Below are positions 11,134 through 21,788 of a DNA stretch of 64,000 nucleotides, piece after piece. The first letter of the stretch is position 1, and each line of letters starts with the position of its first letter. The position numbers and the translations under genes were made by a program. The notes under the pieces are model-generated. The model saw only the letters and a list, made by a program, of their open reading frames with translations. It had not been told where the DNA came from and searched no databases. The stretch is from Brachionus manjavacas (Eukaryota > Rotifera > Eurotatoria > Ploima > Brachionidae): NCBI GenBank assembly GCA_019054805.1, contig JAHQIY010000004.1, positions 248,001 to 312,000 of the forward strand, written 5' to 3'.

Positions 11134-14100
11134 TTATATTTCAGGGTCATCTCTACTAGATACCCGTGTTTTCTTTTTCAATTTCAAAATCATTACAATG
11201 ACTATCGAAATGAGTATGATGATAACAGCTGCAATGCCCAATGCTACATAATCCTTCGTAGAAACGGAGAATTTATTTCCATCAGTAGATTTTAATGTTG
11301 ATGAAGTTAATGAACTATCGGTATGTGGTCTTTCAGAAAACGCTGAACTTGTTGTCACCACACTCTCTTTAGTTGATGTTGTAACCAAATTATCCATGAC
11401 AGATGTTGTACCATCAACCCATTTGGTTGTACTTGTAGTTGCATCATTTTTGGTTGATGTAATTATCAAATTCTCCCTAGTTGATGTTGTAAGCAAATTA
11501 TCCATGAAAGATGTTGTGTCATCATCCCATTTGGCTGTCTTTGTAGTTGCATCATTTTTGATTGATGTTGTAAGCAAATTATCTATCAAAGATGTTGATT
11601 CAAGATCCTCTTTTGTGAATATTGTAATCAAATTATCCATGACAGATGTTGTATCATCATCCCATTTGGCTGTCTTTGTAGTTGCATCATTTTTGATTGA
11701 TGTTGTAAGCAAATTATCCATGAAAGATGTTGTGTCATCATCCCATTTGGCTGTCTTTGTAGTTGCATCATTTTTGATTGATGTTGTAAGCAAATTATCT
11801 ATCAAAGATGTTGATTCAAGATCCTCTTTTGTGAATATTGTAATCAAATTATCCATGACAGATGTTGTATCATCATCCCATTTGGCTGTCTTTGTAGTTG
11901 CATCATTTTTGATTGATGTTGTAAGCAAATTATCCATGAAAGATGTTGTGTCATCATCCCATTTGGCTGTCTTTGTAGTTGCATCATTTTTGATTGATGT
12001 TGTAAGCAAATTATCTATCAAAGGTGTTGATTCAAGATCCTCGTGAGTTGGTCTTGTAACCAGGCTTTCATTTGTTGACTGCTCCAAGGATTGAGTTGTT
12101 TGAAAGACAATTATTGAATTAAAGATTGAGGAAATTGAAGTGTCATCAATATGATAATCATCAGTATAAAGCGTTGATTCGTCGCTTGTAAACATGTAAG
12201 ATACATCTTGACTGGCAAAAGGAATTTTTAAATCAGTATAATTATCACTTAATAAAAGAGTGTCAATTTTTTTGATCATTGATTTGATCATTACAGTCGA
12301 TTCTATTCCTATTTGAATGCAGTCAAATGAGCAGGCATCTCGAATTATGTCCTCAGGCATATTTTCATCCTCCGAACTAAATTCAATATTGGAGCATTCA
12401 TTTGAGCATGCAGCATTTTGTTCATGGACAATTTCTCTTTTCGTTTTTGGTACTGGTTGGTCTTGTAAGCGGCATCCTTCGTACAAATAGCCCGTGCTCT
12501 CTGAAAAAGTTTGATGTGTTGATCTGAGCGTGATTGAATAAAAAGAATTCCATCTTGAAATAAAAATGTGTGTGCGTGCATCGACAATGTAAATAACTTT
12601 GTCACCATCTTCCGTATTAATCAGCTCGACAAGCTTATTGTCTGGCTTAGTTTTTCTGTCTTCATAGATAGTTGTTTGGCCATTGTCAAAAAAATTTGGA
12701 AAATTAGCTCCATCAGCTGTATATGTAACACTTACAGATTCACTTACTCTATAGATGAATTTCAATTTGACTAAAACTGTTGCTAACTGATTGGAACCTC
12801 CTGCATGAGAGTCACTACACAACAGTTGAAAATCTCCGTATTGAAAACAAACTGCGTCTTGGCCAGTTGAACAGAGCTCATATTTATTTTTGTACGAATA
12901 TAAATGGGGATCTCCTGTGATCCATGTCGAATACCTAACTAACTCTTCACTTTTGGGACATTTAAATTTCGAGTTTGAGTAGCACTGCGTATCTAAATCA
13001 ATGGATACATTTTGACATAGGGAAACATCGCCATTTAGCTTAATGTTTTCACGTTTGGCCATTAGCAAATGTTCACAGCTAGGCTTCTGAGTTGACCAAA
13101 TTCTGGTGTTGTCTGATTTTATTTGGCTAAGCATGCATTTGTCCATTTGATTGATGTCGTCTATCTGCAATTCAAAGCCAAGATAGCCCAAAGAGCCTGC
13201 GTGTTGAGAGCAAAACGCTTTGCTAGATAAGCGCTCTAGCTCATTGCTTTGCAAATTGATTACAATGTTAGATCTTAGAGGATTGGCTTCGTCGAGTATA
13301 CGCTCAAATGCATGATTAGGCAAAGATGATATTTTGTTATAGCTTAAGTCAAGGAAATTCAGTACTTTTAATTGAGTGATATCAGGCGTTGTTGTCAAAT
13401 GATTGTTTCGAAAACTTAGGTAAGATAAACGAGTGTTTGATTCGAATGCTTTTGGACGAATTTTAGCTATTAAATTCGAGCCGAGATTTAAATGCTCCAA
13501 ATTTGTTAATTTTGTAAATGATTGCTTCTCTATTATTCGCAATTTGTTACCTCTTAAATAAATTTGATTTAAATTTTCAAGCGACGCAAATTCGACATTT
13601 TCTATTTTATTTTCACTAATGTCTAATATATTTAACAGCTTGTTGTTCATCAAATGATTCGATTTAATTTGAGTCAACAAATTATTTGATAAGTATAGTC
13701 TTTTCAAATTTTTAAGCAAATGAAAATTTTCCAGACTTTTTTCGCTAAATTTGTTCTTTTCAACATAAAGATAATAAAGATTCTCAAAAGCCTGAATTGT
13801 TTCAGAAGTTAAATCTACCAATTCATTTGAGCCCAAGTATAAAATATCCAATTCAGTCATATTATCAAAGTTTATTTTACTAATTTTATTTCCTTCAAGA
13901 TTAAGTCCTTTCACCCTCTTGGGGTTTCCAATTCTTTTCTGATCAATTTCACCTTCCAATTGAACATTACCAAGATTTAAGTATGAAACTCTTTCCAAAC
14001 AATATAGGTTGGTTGCGCTTAAATTATTGCCTGACAATGTCAATAAATCGAAAAAATTGAAAAATGTGCAAAAAGTGTTTGGCTCTATATAGTGTATCAT

Positions 14101-14913
14101 GTTATAACCTAAATCAATTGAGTTTAAATATATGTTAGACGAAAAGCTATCATTGTAAAGCCTTGTTATTCTGTTAGAGCTCAGTTTCAATTTTCTTAAA
14201 TTCGGCAAATAAAAAAACATATCTTTTTCTAATCGCCTTATTGCATTTCCATTAAGATTTAATGTGTACACATGATCACTTTTGATATTAATAATTTCTA
14301 TTGCATTCCTTGAAAGATCCAGTTCGTTCAAGGATGTGAAGTTGGTAAAATCATAGGAAAAATGCTGAAAAAAATTATTATTAATGGCCAAAGTGCGCAA
14401 TTGCATTCCATACTTTAATTTGTCCAGAATTCCTGTTACTTTTTCATTATTTAATCCAGCATTATCAATGTATAAAGACCTGGTCACGTTTGATAGGGCT
14501 TCAATCCTTTTGTTTTCGAACAGAGTAGAAAAATTTCTCACTTTGTCTAAGTAAAGTTTGTCTAGTCTTGGCACATTATGGAATGCTCCATCATCTACTT
14601 GGATTAAATTGCTCGAACTGATTTTTAGCTCATTGATATTTAGTCCTTGAAAAGCGTTCCTTGGTATGTTCTCCAAATTAAACATAAACAACTTGTAAAT
14701 TTTGTTAACATTAATTGGGCCAACATCGGGAAATTTTTTTGAATGGCAATAGATTTCGCATCCAAAATAACTGTCATAGTATTGAGAACAAGATGGAAAG
14801 GGGCATCTTTGATCCGCCAAAACTTGATTAAATAAAAATGCTGCAATAATCACAAGAAACATTTTAAATAAAATTAAAAAAAAATTTGATTTCAAATAAA
14901 ATTTATTAATCAC
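11134..14913 (-). CDS. Large leucine-rich-repeat, vWD-like, single-pass membrane protein
   Basis: A single 1259-codon exon. Residues 1-34 form a signal peptide (hydrophobic FLVIIAAFLFNQVLA core). Residues about 37-62 hold a Cys-rich cap. About 17-20 leucine-rich repeats of the LxxLxLxxNxL type run from about 70 to 550 (for example LNELDLSRNAIEIIN), followed by a Cys-containing cap. Near residue 666, WITGDPHLYSYKNKYELC matches the start of a vWF type-D-like domain. A long Thr/Ser/Asp-rich stalk (about 955-1180) contains near-identical tandem repeats. One transmembrane helix (about 1219-1245, IAAVIIILISIVIVMIL) and a short basic tail finish the protein. The layout suggests a cell-surface adhesion or recognition protein on a mucin-like stalk; the ligand is unknown. 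The upstream ATG at 14911-14913 is chosen; a second Met 16 codons later could also start it. Confidence 0.85.
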   Translation of the reverse strand: MINKFYLKSNFFLILFKMFLVIIAAFLFNQVLADQRCPFPSCSQYYDSYFGCEIYCHSKKFPDVGPINVNKIYKLFMFNLENIPRNAFQGLNINELKISSSNLIQVDDGAFHNVPRLDKLYLDKVRNFSTLFENKRIEALSNVTRSLYIDNAGLNNEKVTGILDKLKYGMQLRTLAINNNFFQHFSYDFTNFTSLNELDLSRNAIEIINIKSDHVYTLNLNGNAIRRLEKDMFFYLPNLRKLKLSSNRITRLYNDSFSSNIYLNSIDLGYNMIHYIEPNTFCTFFNFFDLLTLSGNNLSATNLYCLERVSYLNLGNVQLEGEIDQKRIGNPKRVKGLNLEGNKISKINFDNMTELDILYLGSNELVDLTSETIQAFENLYYLYVEKNKFSEKSLENFHLLKNLKRLYLSNNLLTQIKSNHLMNNKLLNILDISENKIENVEFASLENLNQIYLRGNKLRIIEKQSFTKLTNLEHLNLGSNLIAKIRPKAFESNTRLSYLSFRNNHLTTTPDITQLKVLNFLDLSYNKISSLPNHAFERILDEANPLRSNIVINLQSNELERLSSKAFCSQHAGSLGYLGFELQIDDINQMDKCMLSQIKSDNTRIWSTQKPSCEHLLMAKRENIKLNGDVSLCQNVSIDLDTQCYSNSKFKCPKSEELVRYSTWITGDPHLYSYKNKYELCSTGQDAVCFQYGDFQLLCSDSHAGGSNQLATVLVKLKFIYRVSESVSVTYTADGANFPNFFDNGQTTIYEDRKTKPDNKLVELINTEDGDKVIYIVDARTHIFISRWNSFYSITLRSTHQTFSESTGYLYEGCRLQDQPVPKTKREIVHEQNAACSNECSNIEFSSEDENMPEDIIRDACSFDCIQIGIESTVMIKSMIKKIDTLLLSDNYTDLKIPFASQDVSYMFTSDESTLYTDDYHIDDTSISSIFNSIIVFQTTQSLEQSTNESLVTRPTHEDLESTPLIDNLLTTSIKNDATTKTAKWDDDTTSFMDNLLTTSIKNDATTKTAKWDDDTTSVMDNLITIFTKEDLESTSLIDNLLTTSIKNDATTKTAKWDDDTTSFMDNLLTTSIKNDATTKTAKWDDDTTSVMDNLITIFTKEDLESTSLIDNLLTTSIKNDATTKTAKWDDDTTSFMDNLLTTSTRENLIITSTKNDATTSTTKWVDGTTSVMDNLVTTSTKESVVTTSSAFSERPHTDSSLTSSTLKSTDGNKFSVSTKDYVALGIAAVIIILISIVIVMILKLKKKTRVSSRDDPEI
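11485..12050 (-). repeat. 216-bp higher-order tandem repeat in the stalk of the LRR protein
   Basis: Identical phase marks (ATCTATCAAAG/GG) fall at 11581, 11797 and 12013, exactly 216 bp apart. Each 216-bp unit codes 72 residues: two 27-residue copies of a TTSxMDNLLTTSIKNDATTK-type motif plus an 18-residue spacer. The units are almost identical at the nucleotide level, which points to recent unequal exchange or gene conversion. All units keep the frame. Confidence 0.9.
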
Positions 14914-15150
14914 TTTATCAAAATTTAAAATATTCCTTTATAAAACAATTTATTGTCTTAAGATAACTTTTTATCTAAATTCTACATGCTATTCGTGTCA
15001 TTATATTTGACAATAAAAATAAAACTAAATTTATTAGTCAAATTAAGTTTATTGTCTAAAAGTTAAATAATAAAGAAAATTTTTTTTATTATTTTTTTAA
15101 ACCTCAAAATTAATTAAAATTATTTCTAAACATTAATGCAGTCCGCCCTT
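14914..15150. other. Upstream region of the LRR gene
   Basis: AT-rich sequence 5' of the LRR protein gene. It contains several TTATTGTCT / ACAATAAA words in both orientations (14948-14960, 15008-15018, 15048-15058), which could be protein-binding or transposon-footprint repeats; no promoter element can be named. Confidence 0.25.
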
Positions 15151-15490
15151 CTAAATATTACAGACAAGATTTTCGATTTTTGTTTTATAACTTCATTTTT
15201 CTTTTCGACTTTGAGTCCTGAGCTTTTGCGCTTCCATGTCTTCCATCTTTTGCGCTTCATCAGTTGTTCTCGAATCTAACAAAGAACTTAATAGTTTCAA
15301 GGTCATTGCATTTTATTGGAAAAACAGTCTATCTGGTGCGACTTTAGTTGATGTGTGTGGTGTGTGGTGTAATTAAGAACTCAACTAGTTCGTTTTCCGC
15401 ATCAGATTGTGACGTAGAAGCATTGCGAATTACCTTTCCTAAATTTCGCATAATTTGGTCACACATTTGGGTAAGGGTTGTGTTTCCCAT
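15150..15490 (-). pseudogene. Ty3/gypsy integrase C-terminal relic
   Basis: The minus strand carries, in two frames, a segment beginning at 15490 (MGNTTLTQMCDQIMRNLGKV ... ENELVEFLITPHTTHIN) and then one with a LSSLLDSRTTDEAQKMEDME patch and a basic end. The ENEL-EFL---TPH arrangement and the following D---A basic helix parallel the intact integrase end at 19227-20285 (ENELIEFLRNYRATPHSSTN), so this is probably a decayed integrase tail of a related element. Confidence 0.4.
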
Positions 15491-15831
15491 TTTTTAAACT
15501 GTTGTGAAAAATAGCTTAGACTTGAACTCAAGTTTAATCGATTTAACATAGGAACCAAATAACTCTACCAAAGAAATCAAGTCCGAAACTTTAAGATACT
15601 GTGAAAATCATGAGAACGAATTCAAAAATATTTTTAAACTAACTTGTTTAAATCGAGACTTAATCTTATGTATCGTGCAAAGATTCGGCACGATATAAAA
15701 ATAAAAAATTGATTATAAAATAGGCGACCTAGTTTTAACTGATCATGTTAGAATAAAATTGTTTTATGTTCCGGCTTGGCTCACAAGTACTTTGCAACTT
15801 TCATAATCTTGGGTAAAAACCCAAACGCTGC

Positions 15832-15938
15832 GTGGTGTAGTTGAATTAATAATACAAACTGTAATGTTTGATGTTTGAAAATTTTGTTTTTTACTATTTA
15901 AAGAAGTTTTTTTGAATAGAAAGACATTACACAAAAGA
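15832..15938 (+). repeat. Left direct (LTR-like) repeat
   Basis: Shares two long blocks with 21789-21979: the GTGGTGTAGTT...GATGTTTGAAAA block at 15832-15880 and the ACTATTTAAAGAAG...GACATTACACAA block at 15891-15934. The TATTTAAAG motif could be the TATA box of an LTR promoter. The copy is shortened internally relative to its partner. Confidence 0.55.
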
Positions 15939-16237
15939 AAGACTGAAATTGATGGAGTTGAGAAAGAGGTTGAAGATGAAGTGTTAGGTGACTTCGAAGC
16001 TATGAAGAAAAACCTTCAAAATCACTTGAGTCATTTCTTTCTTTCCGCAATTTTATTGCTAACATGTTTCATAAATACACATGCGTGGTTGTTTACCAAA
16101 AAAGTAAAAACCTTCGAAAAATGTGTATCTTATTTAATCCAAGTCTACACGGACTTGTTCAATATGGTTTGTGTTGTAAGCAAGGCTGTAATTGTCTCAA
16201 TGTAAAACACCAGAAATCTTCAGAAGAAGTATGAAGT

Positions 16238-16863
16238 ATGGATGAGTCATTTCTGAATGATTTGGATAAATCAAAATGGGTTCGGATCGCTGTTAGTTAT
16301 ATAGATAATAAACTTCTCAAAGAGTTTAAAAATTTGAAAGAGCTATTACAAGACCGTGAAAATGGGTTTAGCCGTTTGAAAAATCAATTCTTAGATTTAA
16401 TTACCGTGGACAAACCTGCAAACAAAGATGTAACAGTGAATTGGAGCACGTTAAATGACTACAAACAAATTACAACGAATCAATCCGAATTGATTTTGGT
16501 AACAATATTTTGAGATTGGTCAAAGTATTGTTCCTAGTAACTAGTGAATCAACTGACTGTGATAAATTGATGCAAGAGAGATTCGTTGACGCCTTAAAAG
16601 ACATCCGTTTACGGGAAGAAGCACGAACAAAGATGCACAAGATGAAAAATTTAAACAAGGACAAAGCGTTTACAATCAACGATTTGATCATTTATAAAAA
16701 TTGTAAGAATGAAGGTTTTGAAAAACCTCCTTCAAGTTATGGTTACTCAAGTGCAAAAATTACGAGTGACAGTTACGATCATCGCAAACAGAATTTTAAT
16801 CATAACACGAGGTTCACACGTTCAAATTACTATAGACTCAATTTAGACCTTTTCCAAACCTAA
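16238..16863 (+). pseudogene. gag-like coding region of the LTR element, frameshifted
   Basis: Two overlapping frames (16238-16513 and 16510-16863) read as one protein broken near 16500. The first part is charged and helical (SKWVRIAVSYIDNKLLKEFK...). The second continues with a basic helical stretch (KTKMHKMKNLNKDKAF-like) and a Tyr/Arg/Asn-rich tail. No CCHC knuckle is visible. Position just downstream of the left repeat and upstream of a protease-like segment supports gag, but no motif proves it. Confidence 0.35.
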
Positions 16864-16924
16864 ACAAATGAAAAGTTATACTCATGTACTTCTGAAATGA
16901 AAATACATGGAGTAGTATATATGC

Positions 16925-17150
16925 AACAATGTATGGTGTCTGCGGACACACAAGGTTTTTAAAAGATGTAACATTATTAGTCGCTGACTAAATATCTGGT
17001 TATGAATGCATTTTTGGCAGAGAAGTAATCAACAAGATGGCATCAATTACAAACAATTTTGATGTTGTCCGAGACAAAATGTCAAGTGAAGAAGGTATCG
17101 CTCACAAATATTATGGTCTTTTTGTGATCGTATACAAAAATGAAAAATCA
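16925..17150 (+). pseudogene. Degenerate retroviral-type aspartic protease segment
   Basis: Plus-strand reading gives a segment with LKDVTLLVAD, one in-frame stop, then GYECIFGREVINKMAS. The hydrophobic strand and the FGREVINKM end resemble the flap and C-terminal parts of retrotransposon aspartic proteases. The region where the catalytic Asp-Thr/Ser-Gly would be expected is no longer readable. Dead copy. Confidence 0.3.
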
Positions 17151-17242
17151 AAGTGACTACTTGATCCGCCTAGCCTAGAGTCCAAAAGCCAAAATCAAAT
17201 AAGAACATAAGAACAGGCTCAAATCATACTTTCATACTGGTT

Positions 17243-17972
17243 TAAAATTACCAACAATCAAAGAGGAACCAGAAGAAGTTGATAAACCGGTTCAAAAGAA
17301 AAAACGTTCTTACAAAAACAACTTAAATAATCCTAGATGGAAAGACTCCAGTACTCAAATTCATATTACCGTGTCCAGTGATTCAAGTCAAGAATCTTCA
17401 AGTGATGAACCAGATAGTATTGATGAATGTCAAAGTGATTGAAGGACAACAGTGGCCCCAAAAACCTCAAAAAGGTCAAATAAAACAACATACAAAACTC
17501 GTATAAATTTGAATAAAAAGTCATTAGTTCTTCAAGACAGTTGTCAAAATGAATCCCACCAAATACAAAAAAAGGTCGTGCTAAAAAGAGTATAAGACCT
17601 AGTGAACATTCAACAACTCAAATCGGAACAAAGTAAGGGTACCGTGCTAAAGGAACCGACAATCAAATTTGTACATTTCAGAGAGAAACTATGAGTGGGT
17701 CCGATTCACCTCGCACAGTTCAAGACCTAAAAATGACTCAAACAATTGGACTTAACCCAGTTGAAACCCTCAGTCCAGTTAAGAAAAGGTCAGGCTCTGA
17801 GAACTCAATCCAAACATCAAAAGATAGAACGATTCCGGTTCCAAGTCTTGATTTAAACGATCACATGGGTTCAGTGTCACGAAGAAGTTCTAAGACCGCT
17901 AATCTCAAGTTACAAAACGGTTCAAGTCAATTGAGGCCGAGCAACAAGAACAAAGTTGTATCAAACTCTTAG
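17243..17972 (+). pseudogene. Disordered, basic/Ser-rich coding-like region
   Basis: One plus-strand frame from about 17243 to 17620 is open except for two stops (LKLPTIKEEPEEVDKPVQKK ... VSSDSSQESSSDEPDSIDE), and an independent 93-codon frame runs 17691-17972 (MSGSDSPRTVQDLK...). Both are Ser/Lys/Asp-rich and low complexity, with no recognised domain. They may be the linker region of the LTR element's polyprotein or an unrelated relic. Confidence 0.3.
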
Positions 17973-18576
17973 GGAACTGGACATAATCTCGAAAAAAAAA
18001 TCTCGAATTGATGATTTGCCTAATTATCTCGAAAAAAAATTATAAAGTAACTAAGCCATCAATTTTACCAAAAAAAACAAAAAGATTGCATTGAATTAAT
18101 AATTATTTATTTTATTTAATCAATTAGAAGACTAATATTTTTTTATTATTTTTTTAATTATGTACATAGCCAAAAATAATTTTTTTATTAATCGTCAAGT
18201 TTTGTTTAATTGTAAAATTTCGCTCGTAAAAATTAATTTTTGTTTTTCAAAAATAGGTCGAAACTAATTTTGAAATCTATCATTACTTTTGGTTACAGTG
18301 TTAAGATTCTAAATTGTAATGAAGATTTAAATTTGTTGTTAACTTTTTTTATAAAATCAAAATAATTTTTTTGTGTTTCAATCTTTTGTCCTAAGAAATT
18401 AAGAAAAAATAATAATGTATGTTGCACTCCACGCTTTAAAAAAGAAGACCTTACCTTTTTTGAATTTTAGTAATCAGACCAAAGCGTTGTTTCTAAATTT
18501 AATTTCTAAAAATCAACACTCTTGCACACGTTGTTTTTCTTTGTTTATTTCTCTATTTTTCTTTCCTAAAAAAAAA

Positions 18577-18957
18577 ATGAGTTACCGTGCCAATGAAGAG
18601 ATTTATGACCACTACTTAACAAACATTCACCGAGCTACCAAAGACCATCATGAATTAGCACTTGTGCTAATGGACTTCATAAATCAAGGAGTCGAAGAAG
18701 ATAACAAACAAGATGAGTTCGGGTACGTCATTGGTGCTAAAATACCAAATTTAACAAAGAAGAAGCAATACAAGAATATTCAAACTTGAATTGGCTTCGT
18801 CCGCTTCGAAAACCATTTCAACCATGATCTGGCTGCCAAATGGTTACATGACGTCGGCTTTTACAATAAACCCCTTAAGGTTAAAGTAAACTCGACTCCC
18901 ACTTCAGCGGCACAATGGCCAAGGACCGACGACGAGTACCGTAAACGAGGTGATACA
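18577..18957 (+). pseudogene. RRM-like small protein relic
   Basis: The frame from the ATG at 18577 reads MSYRANEEIYDHYLTNIHRA and reaches a TGA at 18787-18789. It continues in the same frame as IGFVRFENHFNHDLAAKWLH and then KPLKVKVNS. The segment around the stop has the look of an RNP1 strand (x-G-F-V-x-F), and the rest fits the alpha2-beta4 end of an RRM. The RRM call rests on this pattern alone. The frame runs into an exact inverted duplication of its own end at 18931-18975. Confidence 0.3.
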
Positions 18958-18975
18958 TCGTTTACGGTACTCGTC
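18931..18975. repeat. Perfect 18-bp inverted repeat
   Basis: Arms 18931-18948 (GACGAGTACCGTAAACGA) and 18958-18975 are exact reverse complements with a 9-base loop. Its GC content is well above the surroundings. It looks like a foldback copy of the end of the upstream coding segment, as produced by template switching, though a terminator-like or recombination hairpin cannot be ruled out. Confidence 0.7.
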
Positions 18976-19226
18976 ATAAGAAAAAAAGGTCTTGCTCATA
19001 AAAAAAAAAAGAAAAACTTTTCTTTGCCCAACAAACAAATCAACTGTACACCGTGATGAAAGTCCTACAACAAAACGAGGTTGAAATATTTTCCTGATAA
19101 AGAATTAAAATAAATCGATAATTTTCGATAATTTTATTTGTCTAAATAGAAAGTGGCCACTCTGGTAGCCAACTTTAACTTAATAGACAATACCAAAAAA
19201 AAACTAATAAATAAATAAAAATAAAA

Positions 19227-20285
19227 TTATTTTGTCATTTTTTTGCGAGTGTTCGATTGCACAACTTCTCCATAAAACTCTGGCTTCTTCAACTTAGCTC
19301 TGCTTCTTAACCTTCTTCCTTCTGTCTCACCACTCACATGAATTTCTTCTTCCTCGGAACCACCAAGCAATGTACTGCAATCTCTCTTAGTTTCTTCATG
19401 TTCAACTGTGTTTTCCGAGCTGTTGTATGTTTTTAACGACTCATTTATGACATGAATTGAATTAGACAATTTACCAACTTTTTCTTGACGCTGACTTGTA
19501 GTGACATTTTGCTCCTTGTTCGCCTCAATTTCAACGCTTAATTCATGCACAGAAGAGTTCTCTGTTGATACTAAAGAATGTGTTTCCTGAACAGCAGTTG
19601 AACTCTGAACATTTGGGTCTTGTCCCTTTGGATCTTGAATAGCTGATGCATCTCGCATTAAACTTAGGAAGTGTGTTGTACGAGCTGTTGAATTCTGTGT
19701 TTTTGTGAGCTTTTGTTGTTTCTGCTGCTCGACTTGTTTATGTGTCATAGCATCACCATTTCTTTGATATTTCTGGCAAAACGACGAGTTTCTCAGCTGC
19801 ACTTTGCCATCTCTTTCAAGCTTTACCATAGAAGCATTTATTTCAACAATTCGCCTTGGCATATCTCCCATAATTGTGTCTGATTTGTGGGCTCGATTGC
19901 GCTTTACTAAGACTTCATCACCAGTCCGGAACAAACTCTCTCTGGTGCGCAGGTTTGTATCACCATCTCTTTTCATTTTCTGCTTAGCAATTTGATCCCT
20001 TTTCTCAGCAATTTCATGCTTCAATTCATATTGCTTATCTGAATTGAATTTAGTAAAGTTTGGTAACTTTGCAGTGCTGCTACTGCTTTGGAAAAGCAAA
20101 CTGTAAGGTGAAACATTGGTTGACGAATGTGGTGTAGCTCGATAATTACGCAGAAACTCGATGAGCTCGTTTTCCCATTTAGATTCCCATTGAGTTTTCT
20201 TCTGGGCGGGGAGGTATGTTGTAACTCTCTTAATAGTTACATCATTTTGTCTGATCAGTAAGAAAACATACTGTGTATAACACAA
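19227..20285 (-). pseudogene. Ty3/gypsy integrase C-terminal half plus tail
   Basis: 352 codons open on the minus strand. Residues about 12-75 contain the end of the integrase core (TIKRV ... ENELIEFLRNYRATPHSSTN ... SPYSLLFQ). A GPY/F-like module follows (LFRTGDEVLVKRN ... RIVEIN), then a long charged, low-complexity C-terminus ending with a basic RRLRSRAKLKKPEFYG motif often seen at the end of gypsy Pol proteins. The HHCC finger and the first catalytic residues are missing, so the copy is 5' truncated. It lies in opposite orientation to the LTR element that surrounds it. Confidence 0.75.
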
Positions 20286-20814
20286 TATTTCAAATGTAAA
20301 TTCAAGTCGAAAGACTTGGAAAGAAAAAAAGTTTTCTTCTTTCTTTTATTATAATTGTTTTTTATTTTTGTTGGTTAAAGCTTATAATTTTTCTTTTTTT
20401 TTTTATTATTTTTGTACCTTTTCCAGACTAGAAGTGGTCTCTTTTCTCTAATTAAAATAAAATATTTGAAATTTAGAATATAAATCTCTCTCTATTTTAA
20501 ACCTCACAACAGCCAGATTATTAAAATAAGGACTTTAACATTAATTATGTAAGATGAATATGATTTTTGATCAATTTTATTGAATAAAAATAACAACAAA
20601 AATTACAAAAATTGAATTAGAATAAAAATTTGAAAATAAACTCAAGGAAGACTATTTTTATTTATTTACAGCCTTATTCACATAAATTTTGATCCATACC
20701 ACTTAAGAAACCTTTAATATCATCTTTGTCAAATGTAGTGCACATATGATAAATTCTAACTTTTGCTCTTCCCTGAAATTTTGAATTAATTTATAAACAC
20801 CCGGATTTTAACCA

Positions 20815-20920
20815 CAACAACCTTCGAACTGTTTGTGCCACGCTTCGACACTATTATTAGTACGAGGTAAACTATCGACTATGCGCTCACTTACATTCCA
20901 AAGTTCGGCTTTAAATTTAT
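20815..20920 (-). pseudogene. MULE transposase C-terminal fragment
   Basis: Minus-strand reading contains AELWNVSERIVDSLPRTNNS followed by VEAWHKQFEG. It parallels the C-terminal part of the MULE at 55978-56457, which has LPRTNNNLEGWQ after an ILWNFHERT stretch. Only about 35 codons remain. Confidence 0.5.
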
Positions 20921-21149
20921 TTTCTTCTAATTTTTATTTAACAAGAGTTTTTTTAGACAGCAAAAGTATTTTTGTTCTAAGAAAGTTTTTTAAGACAAAA
21001 AAAAATCACAAGAGATATGTACTTTTCCCGCAATTTAAGAAAGCTAGTGACTGGCTCGATGATGCAAGTTGGAAGTCAGAAATAACTCTTATATAAAAGC
21101 ATTTAATTCTACTCCACACTGTTCCACAAATTATGCTCCAGCATAGCTG

Positions 21150-21470
21150 ATGTTTAATAGGACAAACTTCACTAAATTGCCACAATCAATTGATAAGGGT
21201 TCTAATTGGAACGAAAACATTGCGAAAGCGGTAGACTTCAATTATGAGAGAATTAGAAAGATTAACTCAGAGACAATAACGAAGCATCAATCAGTGAGTC
21301 TAAAAATTGGTGTTTGGGTTGCATTGAGACAAGAAAAAAAGGACAAGTTTTCAACACCGTTTGAACTCGCTTTATCGTGTGATCCAAATGAAAGGGACGA
21401 TGGTTATTGATAGAAATGATAATCGAGAGATCTCGAGAAACATTACATTTTTAGCCGAGTAATAGTCGGA
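21150..21470 (+). pseudogene. Integrase C-terminal-like segment of the LTR element
   Basis: Open frame 21150-21410 starts helical and charged, then reads SLKIGVWVALRQEKKDKFST followed by a Pro, compatible with the beta-barrel (GPY/F-like) end of a retrotransposon integrase. It stops at 21408-21410, with coding-like remains beyond. Its position about 320 bp before the right terminal repeat is where the end of pol would be expected. Confidence 0.35.
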
Positions 21471-21788
21471 AATGTAAATGACGTGGTACAGTAGGCTAGC
21501 ACGAAGTACTTAGTTTCAGATAAGGTAGATGTTCTTCCAGAACTATGATTTAGAGTCAACAAAGACAAGAAAGGTTCAAAGACTATCAAGACCTTGTAAA
21601 GTCAAAGTCAATTACAAAGAGACGAGAGACTTTAAAAAAGTTCTGATAAGATTAATCTCTATTTTTTTTTATTGAGCTTATGATTTTTTTAATTAGTCAT
21701 TTTATTCGTAATTTTTAAATTTTATTTTTGTTTCCAAATTTGCTATGTTAAGTTTAGGCTGATTGCAAAATATTAAGGCTAGATAAAT

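Noticed and set aside
11396..12046. 216-codon plus-strand open frame
   Set aside because: It is the antisense of the tandem repeats in the LRR protein stalk; the open frame is a by-product of the repeated sequence.
11485..12050. CRISPR-like array
   Set aside because: The repeats are directly adjacent, coding and without unique spacers; the window is eukaryotic.
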